64,000 nt of DNA, from the NCBI RefSeq assembly GCF_902506195.1, contig NZ_LR732819.1, positions 25,193 through 89,192 of the forward strand. Direction: 5' to 3'. How positions within the stretch are numbered: the stretch's first letter is position 1; each line of letters opens with the position of its first letter. The notes under the pieces were generated by a model. It searched no databases. It worked only from the letters and a program-made list of their open reading frames with translations, and was not told the DNA's origin. The stretch comes from Citricoccus sp. K5 (GTDB taxonomy: Bacteria; Actinomycetota; Actinomycetes; Actinomycetales; Micrococcaceae). This document shows, one piece after another, positions 1-7,361 of the stretch. The position numbers were made by a program, and so were the translations under genes.

Positions 1-641
1 AGGAGCTTCCCTGCGAGGTCGTTCTCGGACCAGCGGGTCAAGATGAGGATGACCGGGGCGCCGGGGGCGAGGCGGGTCAGGACGGTGTCGGTCCACCATG
101 TCCAGGTCTTCTCCTGGATGGTGGGGGAGTCGGCCTGCTCGCGGCCCTTCACGGGGTCGTCGATGATCATGAGGTCCACGGGGCGGCCGGTCATGGCCCC
201 ACCGACACCAGCAGTGAAGACGCCGCCCTCTTGGTTGGCCAGCTGCCATTCGGCCTGTGAGGCCAGGTCGGGGCGGACGCGGAGGCCCAGCCGGTCGGTG
301 TACTGGTTGAGGTCGTCGCGGATGACGCGGCCCCAGCGGCGGGCGATGTTGGCCTCGTAGGAGGCGATGGCCACGCGCAGATCGGGGTTCTGGGTCAGGG
401 CCCAGAGGGGGAAGCGGCGGGAGCCGAGCTGGCTCTTGCCCTCCTGGGGTGGCATGGAGATGATGAGCCGGCCGTCCGGCTTGTTCATGGTCTCCACGAG
501 GCGCTGGTTGATGAGGTCCAGTGCTGGGGTGCGGACCACTCGAGGGTCGAGGGCGGTGGCCATGTCCAAGGGGCTGGCGTACTCGGGCGCCGTCTTCTCG
601 AACTTCTGGGCCGCCAGCTCCCACACGGATGCCGCTGCCAT
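1..641 (-). CDS. terL: terminase large subunit, first ~213 residues (cut by window edge)
   Basis: This is the 5' part of the DNA-packaging motor gene described in full at 43648..45126. It contains the start, the Walker A motif PPQEGKS (residues 64-70), the Walker B motif LMIIDD and the LTRW coupling motif. The nuclease domain lies outside the window. The start is the ATG at 641, with GGAGG seven bases upstream. The gene is not broken: it continues beyond base 1. Confidence 0.9.
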   Translation of the reverse strand, partial: MAAASVWELAAQKFEKTAPEYASPLDMATALDPRVVRTPALDLINQRLVETMNKPDGRLIISMPPQEGKSQLGSRRFPLWALTQNPDLRVAIASYEANIARRWGRVIRDDLNQYTDRLGLRVRPDLASQAEWQLANQEGGVFTAGVGGAMTGRPVDLMIIDDPVKGREQADSPTIQEKTWTWWTDTVLTRLAPGAPVILILTRWSENDLAGKL

Positions 642-980
642 GGTGCGGCCTCCGTCCTCCGATCCTCGGTGTTGAAGTTGGTTGACAGTGGCGGGCCCGC
701 CGGCGTCCCAGCGTTTGGGGTAGCCCGTTCGCACCTTGACGCATATGCATTGCGTCCGGGTCGCCCCCTGCCAGACAACGGGGCTGTTGAAGTGTTCACG
801 GTGTGTTCTAGCTGCCGGCGGTTCTCGTCGATGCTCGGTCCGGGCTGTCCACACCGTGAAGTGGGGGCCGATGGTGGGGAGTATCTAGCGCGAACAGGAC
901 CCTCAACCCACCACCGGCGGTCTTTGTGGGGACGGCAAACGTCCCTGCTGTTACCCAACTATACAGCAATCACGCCTCAA
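642..980. other. gene-free stretch upstream of terL
   Basis: No open frame with a credible start and ribosome-binding site was found here. It is the longest gap in the repeated half and is placed to hold the promoter or operator of the leftward packaging and structural genes. It contains an inverted repeat at 738-756 (gacgca/tgcgtc) and a small hairpin at 929-945 (gggac/gtccc). Just outside its right end are two cctcaa boxes 11 bp apart (975, 986). No convincing -35/-10 pair was recognised. Confidence 0.5.
929..945. repeat. short hairpin, part of a repeated 14-mer
   Basis: gggac and gtccc pair around a 7-base loop. The 14-mer ggggacggcaaacg (928-941) is found again directly after the stop codon of the plus-strand membrane gene (8833-8846). 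The hairpin could act as a weak terminator; there is no T-run. Confidence 0.3.
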
Positions 981-991
981 CTACACCTCAA
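975..991. promoter_or_regulatory. paired cctcaa boxes (operator candidate)
   Basis: Two same-orientation cctcaa boxes start at 975 and 986, exactly 11 bp apart. They resemble the pair at 6987/7009 (22 bp apart) and the boxes beside the repressor start (16170 and inverted at 16189). The phasing suggests one protein binding one face of DNA. This is inference only. Confidence 0.3.
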
Positions 992-1616
992 TGAGTGCTT
1001 CTGGGTCGCGTGTCGGGTGGAGGGCGGCGACGATGGCGGCTGGCGTGTAGAGCGCGGTCCCGGTGTGGTCCCTGCCGTTGGGGTGGAGCTTGCCGCGGGC
1101 GGCCCACATGCCCACTCGCTTCTTGTCGACGTAGATGCCGTACCTGGCGAGCCAGGCGGTGGCGGTGCCGACGAGCATGGGCACGTAGGCGCCTTCTTGC
1201 TTGACCCGGTGGCGGACGCCAGCGAGGTCCGGCGCCGTCTCCTTCTCTCCTTCGACCATGTCCACGGCCATCTGCACGCGGGCTTGCACCCAGTGGTGCC
1301 ACCATCCCGGGTTCTCGACTTGGGACCAGTCCGCGGCGGTCAGCTGCCGCCATGCTCGGAGGTCTTGGAGGATGGCCAGGGCGGTGAGGTTCATGGGTTC
1401 GGTGGGGCCGTAGGCGGGCCGGGTGGTGGCTTCGGTGCGGAGTAGCTGGGGGGCCATCTCCCGACGGCTGATGGCCAGTAGTCCATCAGATACAGACCAG
1501 CCCCGCTCGACTGCCCGCACGATGTCGTCCACGCAGTCCCAGCACATGAGGGTCGACGGGGCGGGGCGGGCGCACCCGGTCTCGCACAGGTGGATCTCGG
1601 TCTCGGTCATGGTCAT
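981..1616 (-). CDS. zinc-finger plus helix-turn-helix phage protein
   Basis: A 211-residue protein with an N-terminal metal-binding pair (CETGC, CWDC; residues about 11-28) and a C-terminal segment (about 152-200) that reads like a MerR/excisionase-type winged helix ending in a 'grid' of Arg/Lys (WLARYGIYVDKKRV). Proteins of this layout sit next to terminase genes in actinophages, but I know no proven role. The ATG at 1616 overlaps the preceding stop (ATGA). A second ATG at 1610 is better spaced from the GAGG and may be the true start. It could regulate the packaging genes just downstream. Confidence 0.7.
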   Translation of the reverse strand: MTMTETEIHLCETGCARPAPSTLMCWDCVDDIVRAVERGWSVSDGLLAISRREMAPQLLRTEATTRPAYGPTEPMNLTALAILQDLRAWRQLTAADWSQVENPGWWHHWVQARVQMAVDMVEGEKETAPDLAGVRHRVKQEGAYVPMLVGTATAWLARYGIYVDKKRVGMWAARGKLHPNGRDHTGTALYTPAAIVAALHPTRDPEALIEV

Positions 1617-1906
1617 CCTCGAATCGTGGGTGCGTCAGGGTGTCCGGTGCCGCCGGGCTGGCAGCGAGACTCGTGCCAGATGGGTAGGGAGCAGTCATCC
1701 AGGTGGTAACCGAAGGTCTCGCCCCAGGGCCGCATGGACCACGACGGGGATCCACACTGGCCGCACTGACCCATGTCCTCGTTCGGCCCCTCGGGGCCGC
1801 GGTGTGGTGCCTTGGAGCAGTCGGACGGGGCGCACAGGTACGGCCAGAATGAGCTCGCTCTCAGTGCTTCGGCGTGTGCCTGCAAACGTTCCTTGGCAGT
1901 GGTCAT
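1613..1906 (-). CDS. small cysteine-rich protein
   Basis: A 97-residue hypothetical protein with CxxC (GQCGQCG, near residue 48) and further Cys/His residues (YLC, DDC, HESRC), suggesting a zinc-binding fold. It overlaps its neighbours by ATGA on both sides, so it is translationally coupled inside the leftward operon. No family was recognised and the function is unknown. Confidence 0.65.
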   Translation of the reverse strand: MTTAKERLQAHAEALRASSFWPYLCAPSDCSKAPHRGPEGPNEDMGQCGQCGSPSWSMRPWGETFGYHLDDCSLPIWHESRCQPGGTGHPDAPTIRG

Positions 1907-2145
1907 ACGGCCCGTCCTTCCCAGTCGTCGGGGGTTAGGTCGTCCCAGTCCTTGAGGGAGTGCCCGGCGAAGATGACCCGGTCGAAGGCGGCGACGTCCA
2001 CGCGGGCTTCGTCCAGCAACTTCTGCCAGATCCGGACGGTGCCGTGATCTGTGACGAGTGTGCTCCCATTGCGGAGGTCCCGCACCTCGGTGTAGGCGCG
2101 GCCGTCGCGGATGGTCAGGCCGGCGCGTGCCTTTCGCTGTCTCAT
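1903..2145 (-). CDS. 80-residue hypothetical protein
   Basis: The coding part starts at the ATG at 2145, which overlaps the stop of the upstream small-terminase candidate (ATGA). The much longer open frame upstream is an Arg/Pro-rich shadow. The protein ends in an acidic tail rich in Asp and Trp (WDDLTPDDWEG). No motif was recognised. Its position suggests a packaging-region accessory protein. Confidence 0.6.
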   Translation of the reverse strand: MRQRKARAGLTIRDGRAYTEVRDLRNGSTLVTDHGTVRIWQKLLDEARVDVAAFDRVIFAGHSLKDWDDLTPDDWEGRAV

Positions 2146-2813
2146 GCGGTCCTGCCTTCGAGTGCCCGTAGTGCCTGAGGCACGATGGTGGGGACGAGCT
2201 GCTGTTGCTCGGTGGTGAGCTGCAATGCGGTGAGGATGGAGTTGATGGCTCCGACGAAGATCAGCGCTTCGGCTTCGCGGATATCCAACTGGCGTTGTTC
2301 GACGCCCGCCTTGAGCGCGGCGGACGCGTACCGGGCGAGTTGGTCTTCGGCGGTGTGGAGCCAGCGCACGTAGATGTTCAGGTCCGACGACTCTGTGGTC
2401 TTGTCGATGGGGCCGTCGGGTCCGACGCCGAATTCGTGGCCGGTGACGCCCCAGACGAGGGGCGTGGTGCCGCCGGGGTTGTTGCCCGCTTGGATGTGGT
2501 CGACTTGCATGCGGAGCCAGGCGACTTCCCGGTACTTGTCGGACACGAGCCGTAGGAGGGCTTCGGCGGGGTTGATGTTCTCGGCCTCGGAGTCGTAGCC
2601 GAGGTTCCGGAGGGCACGGCCGGCCTTCTCCGTGGTGACCCGGGCTTTGGCCTTCCCCTTCGCCTGTGGCGTGTTCCCGCCATGCCGCCGGCACCGAGTG
2701 GCACCCTTCGCTGGGGATGCACCGCATGGGTTGCCGTCCTTCTTCTTAGCCCCACAGATCGGCCGCCCGTTCTCCGCCGTCTGGCCGGGGGTGTAGGGGT
2801 CAGGCTCGGTCAT
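2142..2813 (-). CDS. putative terminase small subunit
   Basis: A 223-residue protein. It opens with a Cys/His zinc-knuckle-like segment (C20, C30, C41, H44, then GGNTPQAK), followed by a helical body. This layout is typical of small-terminase-like proteins in actinobacterial phages, which bind the packaging start site and load TerL. The ATG at 2813 has GGAG nine bases upstream. Three small genes separate it from terL, all in the same leftward unit. The assignment rests on the N-terminal pattern and position; it could instead be another DNA-binding early protein. Confidence 0.55.
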   Translation of the reverse strand: MTEPDPYTPGQTAENGRPICGAKKKDGNPCGASPAKGATRCRRHGGNTPQAKGKAKARVTTEKAGRALRNLGYDSEAENINPAEALLRLVSDKYREVAWLRMQVDHIQAGNNPGGTTPLVWGVTGHEFGVGPDGPIDKTTESSDLNIYVRWLHTAEDQLARYASAALKAGVEQRQLDIREAEALIFVGAINSILTALQLTTEQQQLVPTIVPQALRALEGRTA

Positions 2814-3441
2814 ACGGCTGTGCTCCTTTCGCCAGCATTCGTTCAACGTCGTCCAGCAATGCTTGAGCGTTGGCTTCCTTGTTCCAAGACAACTGCCAAG
2901 CCTGAACACCCACGACGAGTGCCACAGCGGCGCTTATCCACGCCATGTGGTCCTGTCGGCCCCGGGGTATCTCTGGAAACGCCTTCACGATGGCTGACTC
3001 AGCTCGGTATAAAGGAAAGGTGGCCTTGAACTCGCTTCTATGGAGCATCCGCCAGATGTCGCCCGCGACTTGCAAGTCCCGCTCCAAGTTCCCATGAGAT
3101 TGGACTTGATCACGGGCGGCGCGCTGTTTCGTCTCGTCGGGGCGAGTTCCCGAACCTTCAAGCCAGGCCACGTCGCTTTTGCTCATGGGCTCGGTCATTG
3201 CGTATCTCCGGAGCAGGTCGAGATACTTGGCCAGCGCTTCAACTTGCCGCCCCCAGGTCTGGTCCTCTACTTGCTCCGCGGCGGCCTTGGCGGTGGCCTT
3301 CTCCTGATCGCGCATGATGCCGAGCGACTTTGCAGAGGCTCGCCATGCGAGTAACGCGAAGAGCGCCAACAGCAGAGTGAAGAGTGCGGTTCCGGCGGTG
3401 CCAATCATGGTCCAGAGAAGGAGGGTTTGCTCGGTGGTCAT
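2800..3441 (-). CDS. membrane protein A of accessory trio
   Basis: A 213-residue protein with a hydrophobic helix at residues 8-33, a charged helical middle and a second hydrophobic stretch at about 165-185. No family was recognised. Its 3' end overlaps the small-terminase candidate by 14 bases. With 3594..4316 and 4409..4867 it forms a block of three membrane proteins that look A+T richer than their neighbours. An envelope role such as superinfection exclusion is inference. The ATG at 3441 is preferred because the upstream extension is Cys-rich and non-coding in character. Confidence 0.65.
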   Translation of the reverse strand: MTTEQTLLLWTMIGTAGTALFTLLLALFALLAWRASAKSLGIMRDQEKATAKAAAEQVEDQTWGRQVEALAKYLDLLRRYAMTEPMSKSDVAWLEGSGTRPDETKQRAARDQVQSHGNLERDLQVAGDIWRMLHRSEFKATFPLYRAESAIVKAFPEIPRGRQDHMAWISAAVALVVGVQAWQLSWNKEANAQALLDDVERMLAKGAQPYDRA

Positions 3442-3593
3442 GTGCCTGCACCTTGACTCTCCGACGCGACAAACGCACAGCTTGGCCTTTCTCCAACCAA
3501 TTTCTGGCTGGGCGGGGTCCTCCCATAATTGATCAAGTTTGCACACACTTCCTCGGGTCGCTTCTTACGGGTCGATTCCGTTTGGATTCCGTC

Positions 3594-4316
3594 TCAGAGG
3601 CGTAGCTGATTGATTGATTGCACGATCTCGGCGAGCTTCTTCGCAGTTACACCGTCTTCGGAGGAAACAGTCCTGCCAGACCATCCGAGTGGCGTCATGC
3701 CAAGTACGTCGGCGTCCAGCAAGTACTCGTCCGTGTACTCCTTGAACTTCTTCTTCTTGGCGTTGCGGTCATCGGTGTAGGCCAGTTGGATACTCGTGGG
3801 GTCCACGAAGCCTTCTGCTCCGTGACCGTTTCTCTTCCGGCCCGGGTTGAGGTTCCACATAACTCGGATGTGCGTCTCGGGCGGGAGCGTGAGGTATTCC
3901 TTGAACATCTCTCGGACGTGGTCGACTAGCATGTCGCCCTCGACGTTCGGCCACTTTTTGAGATCGAGCTTCAATTCTCGTGCTGTGGACTTCCCGGTGT
4001 TCGCGATGACAAGATCCCAGGACGCTCCGGCCACGCTGGGCTCGAGCCGGGCGTGGACATACGGGCGAGTCTGCGCGTGGCTATCACGCTTCATTTGTCT
4101 CAGCGTGCGCCACGCAGCCACAAAGGTGAGAATGGCACCCCCGACCAACAGCAGAGTCGCACCGGCGGTCCACCACGCTGCGTGCATCGCAGCTTCGGCG
4201 ATGGACTCCGGTTCTCCCAACACTTCTGAGATGAGATCGAGGTGGTCATTCATGCGCTCGAGTTCGGTGACGCCCTCTTCGAGCTCAGGGCGGGGTGCGG
4301 GCGATGGTGTAGTCAT
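3594..4316 (-). CDS. membrane protein B of accessory trio
   Basis: A 240-residue protein: acidic N-terminus, one transmembrane helix (47-69), a basic stop-transfer segment, then a folded domain (about 82-160). That domain starts RPYVHARLEPS and contains IANTGKSTARELKL, a pattern of beta-sandwich domains in single-pass membrane proteins. By the positive-inside rule the folded domain is probably cytoplasmic. It is flanked by non-coding DNA on both sides (3442-3593; 4317-4408), as expected of a separately expressed moron. The function is unknown. Confidence 0.7.
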   Translation of the reverse strand: MTTPSPAPRPELEEGVTELERMNDHLDLISEVLGEPESIAEAAMHAAWWTAGATLLLVGGAILTFVAAWRTLRQMKRDSHAQTRPYVHARLEPSVAGASWDLVIANTGKSTARELKLDLKKWPNVEGDMLVDHVREMFKEYLTLPPETHIRVMWNLNPGRKRNGHGAEGFVDPTSIQLAYTDDRNAKKKKFKEYTDEYLLDADVLGMTPLGWSGRTVSSEDGVTAKKLAEIVQSINQLRL

Positions 4317-4349
4317 GCGCTTGATCCTAGGGATTCGCAGCTGGGGGAC

Positions 4350-4377
4350 TTGGTAACTCTCGTCGCCGGGTTAGAGT
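4350..4377 (+). promoter_or_regulatory. promoter candidate for the 4409 gene
   Basis: TTGGTA (4350-4355) and TAGAGT (4372-4377) are separated by 16 bp, close to an actinobacterial housekeeping promoter. They lie about 30 bp before the TTG start of the plus-strand membrane gene, which faces against the surrounding operon and needs its own promoter. Confidence 0.45.
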
Positions 4378-4408
4378 TTTGCTTGATTTCTATCCTCAGG
4401 AGTGATCG

Positions 4409-4867
4409 TTGGATATTGGTTCGTGGTTGCCCACCCTGTTGCCTGCCGTCCCGGCCATTCTTGCCTACGGGGGAAGCGCTTTTTTTATGCGCCGGAACCG
4501 GAGTATGAGTGACTTGGAGAAGCTTGTTGACCTCCGTGACAAACTTCCAGAGGACAGTGTTGAGCGAGAGCATCTGAATAAGGCACTCGAATACAGGTCG
4601 GACCAACTGAGCTTGCAGCTGCGGCGCCGGGTGGATGGCGCCGGTGTCGCGGCCATGTGGTTTATCGGTGTGATCCTGTTTGTCGGTCTCTATTTCTCTT
4701 GGTTCTGGGTGATAGAGACAGGTATCTGGGTTGCATGGATCGTGGCCGTCCTGGCAACGGCGATTGTTCCGACCATTATGTTGGCTGGCGTACCCAGCAT
4801 GTTCGAGAAGCATGATGACGGCCATGGACCTGAAGCGTCCGCTACTTCGTCGGCAAGTAAGCGTTGA
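4409..4867 (+). CDS. membrane protein C of accessory trio (plus strand)
   Basis: A 152-residue protein with three predicted transmembrane helices (6-27, 79-100, 105-127) and a charged cytoplasmic-type loop (about 28-75). The start is TTG at 4409, with AGGAG six bases upstream. It is transcribed opposite to the phage operon, has its own promoter candidate and is A+T richer, all signs of a lysogen-expressed moron. No family was recognised. Its divergent partner is membrane protein B. Confidence 0.7.
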   Translation: MDIGSWLPTLLPAVPAILAYGGSAFFMRRNRSMSDLEKLVDLRDKLPEDSVEREHLNKALEYRSDQLSLQLRRRVDGAGVAAMWFIGVILFVGLYFSWFWVIETGIWVAWIVAVLATAIVPTIMLAGVPSMFEKHDDGHGPEASATSSASKR

Positions 4868-4917
4868 CACCGGCGCGGCCTTCCCTTCGGCCAGTAGTAC
4901 GCCCGTGTAGGTGGTGA

Positions 4918-5031
4918 TCATCGTTGGCTCCTGGTGATGCGACGGTAGATGTATTCGAGGGCGGCGATCATGAGGCCGCCGACGACGGCGTATCCGGTGG
5001 CGATGAGTAGGCCGAATGCGAGGGGGCTCAT
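4918..5031 (-). CDS. 37-residue single-helix membrane peptide
   Basis: A very short protein made of one hydrophobic helix (about residues 4-27) and a basic tail (YRRITRSQR). Its ATG at 5031 overlaps the upstream stop (ATGA), as in the whole run of small genes up to 6930. The function is unknown. Confidence 0.55.
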   Translation of the reverse strand: MSPLAFGLLIATGYAVVGGLMIAALEYIYRRITRSQR

Positions 5032-5249
5032 GGGGTGAGCTCCTCTTCTGGTTCTGGCCACAGGATTGACTCGCCGTTCTGGTACCAGAGAGCGCCGCAC
5101 TTGTGGCACTGGTAGACCATCTGCTCGTCGTCCCGCTCTTGCACCCATTTGGGGGCCATGGTCAGCGCAACGATTCCGGTCGTGCATCCACGGGCCACGC
5201 ACTGGTATCTGCCAGTCAGCTTGTCGATGATCTTCCCGGCGTTGCTCAT
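5028..5249 (-). CDS. small zinc-ribbon protein
   Basis: A 73-residue protein with C17-x4-C22 and C48-x2-C51 pairs spaced like a zinc ribbon, followed by an acidic Pro/Glu tail. It is coupled to both neighbours by ATGA overlaps. It could be a small nucleic-acid-binding or transcription-modifying protein; no family was recognised. Confidence 0.6.
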   Translation of the reverse strand: MSNAGKIIDKLTGRYQCVARGCTTGIVALTMAPKWVQERDDEQMVYQCHKCGALWYQNGESILWPEPEEELTP

Positions 5250-5470
5250 GCGGTCACCTCGTGGCGTGCGCACGTCGGGTCGGGGACGGCCACGGTTGCC
5301 GGGGTCGTCACGTCGCGGATGCAGGTGCACACAGCGGGGGCGTGGCAGTGGCAGGCGCAGGTCTCGCAACCACCGTGGACACCGGCCCTGCAGTCGAGGG
5401 TGGTGTAGTCCTTGGGTTCGAGGGTGGCGACCAGCTTGTCGAGGAACGCGGCGATACTCGGGCGGTTCAT
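5246..5470 (-). CDS. small cysteine-rich protein
   Basis: A 74-residue protein with six or more Cys/His residues packed in the middle (CETCACHCHAP, then CTC), suggesting metal binding. ATGA overlaps link it to both neighbours. The function is unknown. Confidence 0.6.
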   Translation of the reverse strand: MNRPSIAAFLDKLVATLEPKDYTTLDCRAGVHGGCETCACHCHAPAVCTCIRDVTTPATVAVPDPTCARHEVTA

Positions 5471-5667
5471 GACCGGCCTCCCTCGAGGGAGTGGAGGATG
5501 CGGCGTCCGAAGCCGACGGCAGCGATGGCCAGGCCGACGAGGATGAGGGCCATCGCGGCGGTCATCCCCAGGACGGTGAGGACTAGGCCGAGGACTGCGA
5601 GACCTAGGCCGATGGCGGTGATCGTTGAGCCGGGCTTGTCGGTGTTCTGGTTCGTGGTGGTGCTCAT
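5467..5667 (-). CDS. small two-helix membrane protein
   Basis: A 66-residue protein with a polar N-terminus and a nearly continuous hydrophobic stretch from about 15 to 55, enough for a two-helix hairpin, then an Arg-containing tail. It is far from the lysis cassette, so there is no reason to call it a holin. The function is unknown. Confidence 0.6.
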   Translation of the reverse strand: MSTTTNQNTDKPGSTITAIGLGLAVLGLVLTVLGMTAAMALILVGLAIAAVGFGRRILHSLEGGRS

Positions 5668-6134
5668 GTGTCGGCTCCGATCATGCGGGTGAGTTGTTCG
5701 TGGCGGCGGGTGAGGGCGGCCATTTTCTGGATGCGTGTGTCGGACATGAAGGCACGGCGCTGCTTGGTGATGCTGGGGTGGACCTGGCCCCCGATGGCGG
5801 CGCGGTCGTAGTCGGCTGGGCGGGGTGGGTCCAGCCGGTTGATTTCGGCTTCCACGCGGGCGAGCTCGGCCTTCCAGCCGGGCAGGTTCCGGGCCCGGTC
5901 GGCTGTGCGCTTCTCACGCTTCACGGCCTCCCGCTCCACATGCTTCTCCCACCGGCGCCGGGCCACTGTCTCGTGCCGCCCGCACAGGTAGCCGGGGGCG
6001 TCCCGGCCACACCGGCGGTCGGACTTCTCGACCCACGCCACGCAGCCGAGGGCACTGGTCCAGTGGTTGAGGATGGGGTCCAAGGTTCCAAGGCCAACCA
6101 TTTCGGCCAACTGCTCCGGGGTCGGGGTGGTCAT
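5664..6134 (-). CDS. hypothetical protein with possible zinc site
   Basis: A 156-residue protein. Its N-terminal half has C30, C42 and CGRH (51-54), a possible C3H zinc site. The rest is a charged helix (about 56-105) and a basic C-terminal helix. It is coupled to the XRE gene upstream by ATGA. No family was recognised. Confidence 0.6.
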   Translation of the reverse strand: MTTPTPEQLAEMVGLGTLDPILNHWTSALGCVAWVEKSDRRCGRDAPGYLCGRHETVARRRWEKHVEREAVKREKRTADRARNLPGWKAELARVEAEINRLDPPRPADYDRAAIGGQVHPSITKQRRAFMSDTRIQKMAALTRRHEQLTRMIGADT

Positions 6135-6418
6135 GCGAGGTATCCCTCCAAGTGCTCGATGAGGTCCCGCGCCATTTCGCGTTGGCCCTTCTTCTCCATG
6201 AGTACTTGCGCAACCGGGTATCGGCCGGTCAGTTCATCGAGGGGGGAGCCGAGGATGTCGGCGATCTTGACTGCCTTCTCGATCCCGACTGACCCTTCGT
6301 TCTCGATTCGAATGATCGCCTGGTGACCGCCGTAGCCGGCTCTCTCGGCAAGCTCGGTCAACGTCATGCCCAGTTCTTCGCGTCGCTCGCGCACGCGGTC
6401 GTCAAAGTGCTTGCTCAT
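6131..6418 (-). CDS. XRE-family DNA-binding protein
   Basis: A 95-residue protein with a helix-turn-helix at residues about 17-57 (GMTLTELAERAGYGG, then IIRIENEG), followed by a short helical tail. It is a small transcription regulator co-transcribed with the fused XRE/excisionase-type protein at 6415..6930. It is neither the repressor nor the Cro-like gene of the divergent control region, so this is a second regulatory node. Confidence 0.8.
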   Translation of the reverse strand: MSKHFDDRVRERREELGMTLTELAERAGYGGHQAIIRIENEGSVGIEKAVKIADILGSPLDELTGRYPVAQVLMEKKGQREMARDLIEHLEGYLA

Positions 6419-6930
6419 CGGTCGTCACCTGCCTCGACCTGCTCCTGCTCCCAGGCTTCGACGTCCTCGATGCGGTAGCGGACGTGTTTCCCGACCCGGA
6501 ATCCCTTGGGGCCGGAGCCGTTGGTGCGCCATACGTAGAGAGTCTTCTCCGGGATGGCGAACCGTTCAGCCAAGTCCTGCAGCGAGAGGTGTTGCTTGGC
6601 GGAGACAGCGAGATTCATGTCAGCCAATAGGTCAACGAGTGACCGGAGATGGAAGTCAAAGCGGTCGCCGTCCGTGACCTGGATGCGATTGGGGTCTTGA
6701 TCCGCAACGCCAGCGAGGTGGTCCAGGGTGACGCCGAGGGTGGAGCAAAGGGCCGGCGATTCGTGGAGCCGCAGTTCACGGACTCCTGATTCGATCTTGG
6801 AGAGCGTGCCCTGTGAGATGGTCAAGCCGTTCTTGGCGAGTCGGATGCGGAACATGTCCTGGTTCAGTCCGAGCGTTTCGCGGGCCTTCCGGATTCGGGA
6901 GCCGATCGTGCCGGGGAGTGGGTTGGCCAT
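6415..6930 (-). CDS. XRE domain fused to excisionase-type helix-turn-helix
   Basis: A 171-residue protein. Residues 10-75 are an XRE-type helix-turn-helix (GLTISQGTLSKIESG). Residues 115-165 are a second DNA-binding unit of the excisionase/HTH_17 type (LSLQDLAERFAIPEKTLYVW, then RVGKHVRYRIEDVEAW). Each domain is common alone; their joining in one chain is unusual. The ATG at 6930 has GGAGG seven bases upstream. It heads the operon running to 4918, and two cctcaa boxes lie upstream (6987, 7009). It may bridge two operators or couple transcription control to excision. Confidence 0.8.
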   Translation of the reverse strand: MANPLPGTIGSRIRKARETLGLNQDMFRIRLAKNGLTISQGTLSKIESGVRELRLHESPALCSTLGVTLDHLAGVADQDPNRIQVTDGDRFDFHLRSLVDLLADMNLAVSAKQHLSLQDLAERFAIPEKTLYVWRTNGSGPKGFRVGKHVRYRIEDVEAWEQEQVEAGDDR

Positions 6931-6986
6931 GGTGGGCCTCCTTGATGTTGGTCGTGTTCGCGTACCGCAAGCCTACATCAACCATG

Positions 6987-7014
6987 CCTCAATCCGGTAG
7001 TACCGACACCTCAA
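6987..7014. promoter_or_regulatory. paired cctcaa boxes, 22 bp apart (operator candidate)
   Basis: cctcaa at 6987 and at 7009, same orientation, exactly two helical turns apart. They lie in the 80-bp gap upstream of the XRE/excisionase-type gene and just reach into the stop region of the nuclease gene. See also 975-991 and 16170-16194. Confidence 0.3.
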
Positions 7015-7361
7015 CCCTGTCCACGCAACTCAGCCAGCACCCGACCCGACGCAAGGTCAGCCGGCCGCCACACGTCGGCGTCTTCCCCAGCCGCCACGAG
7101 GTCTGCCAACCACACCTTCTGGTCGGGGGACACCCGGCCCTTCGCCGTCTTCAACTCCCGCCACAGTGTCCGCCCCTGCCCCGGATGAACCAGCACCAAA
7201 TCCGGGAAGCCTGCAGGTGAGCGTCGGGAATCGTGCACATGGAACCAGCGCCAGCCGAGCAGGGTGGCCATGTCGGTGATGGTGCCTTGGAGTTGCTTCT
7301 CGGTGAGGGTGTGGATGGGGTGTCCTGCGGGGAGTCGGCCGGTGGCGCTAAGGGTGGTCAT
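7011..7361 (-). CDS. VRR-NUC domain nuclease
   Basis: A 116-residue stand-alone VRR-NUC nuclease of the PD-(D/E)XK type. Conserved GFPDLVLV (51-58) holds the catalytic Asp, ELKTAKGRVSPDQ (69-81) holds the E-x-K, and the downstream VW is also conserved. Such proteins cut branched or structured DNA and are common in phage replication regions. The ATG at 7361 is inside the 3' end of the next gene. A GTG at 7382 is a possible alternative start. Confidence 0.88.
   Translation of the reverse strand: MTTLSATGRLPAGHPIHTLTEKQLQGTITDMATLLGWRWFHVHDSRRSPAGFPDLVLVHPGQGRTLWRELKTAKGRVSPDQKVWLADLVAAGEDADVWRPADLASGRVLAELRGQG

Noticed and set aside
485..958. 157-residue minus-strand frame upstream of terL
   Set aside because: Overlaps the terL 5' end in another frame, no ribosome-binding site, no motif.
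642..980. cos site before terL
   Set aside because: Only short inverted repeats are visible; no basis to separate cos from headful packaging. Read-end mapping of virion DNA would decide.
2142..2813. Certain small terminase
   Set aside because: Supported only by an N-terminal Cys/His pattern and position, so kept as putative.
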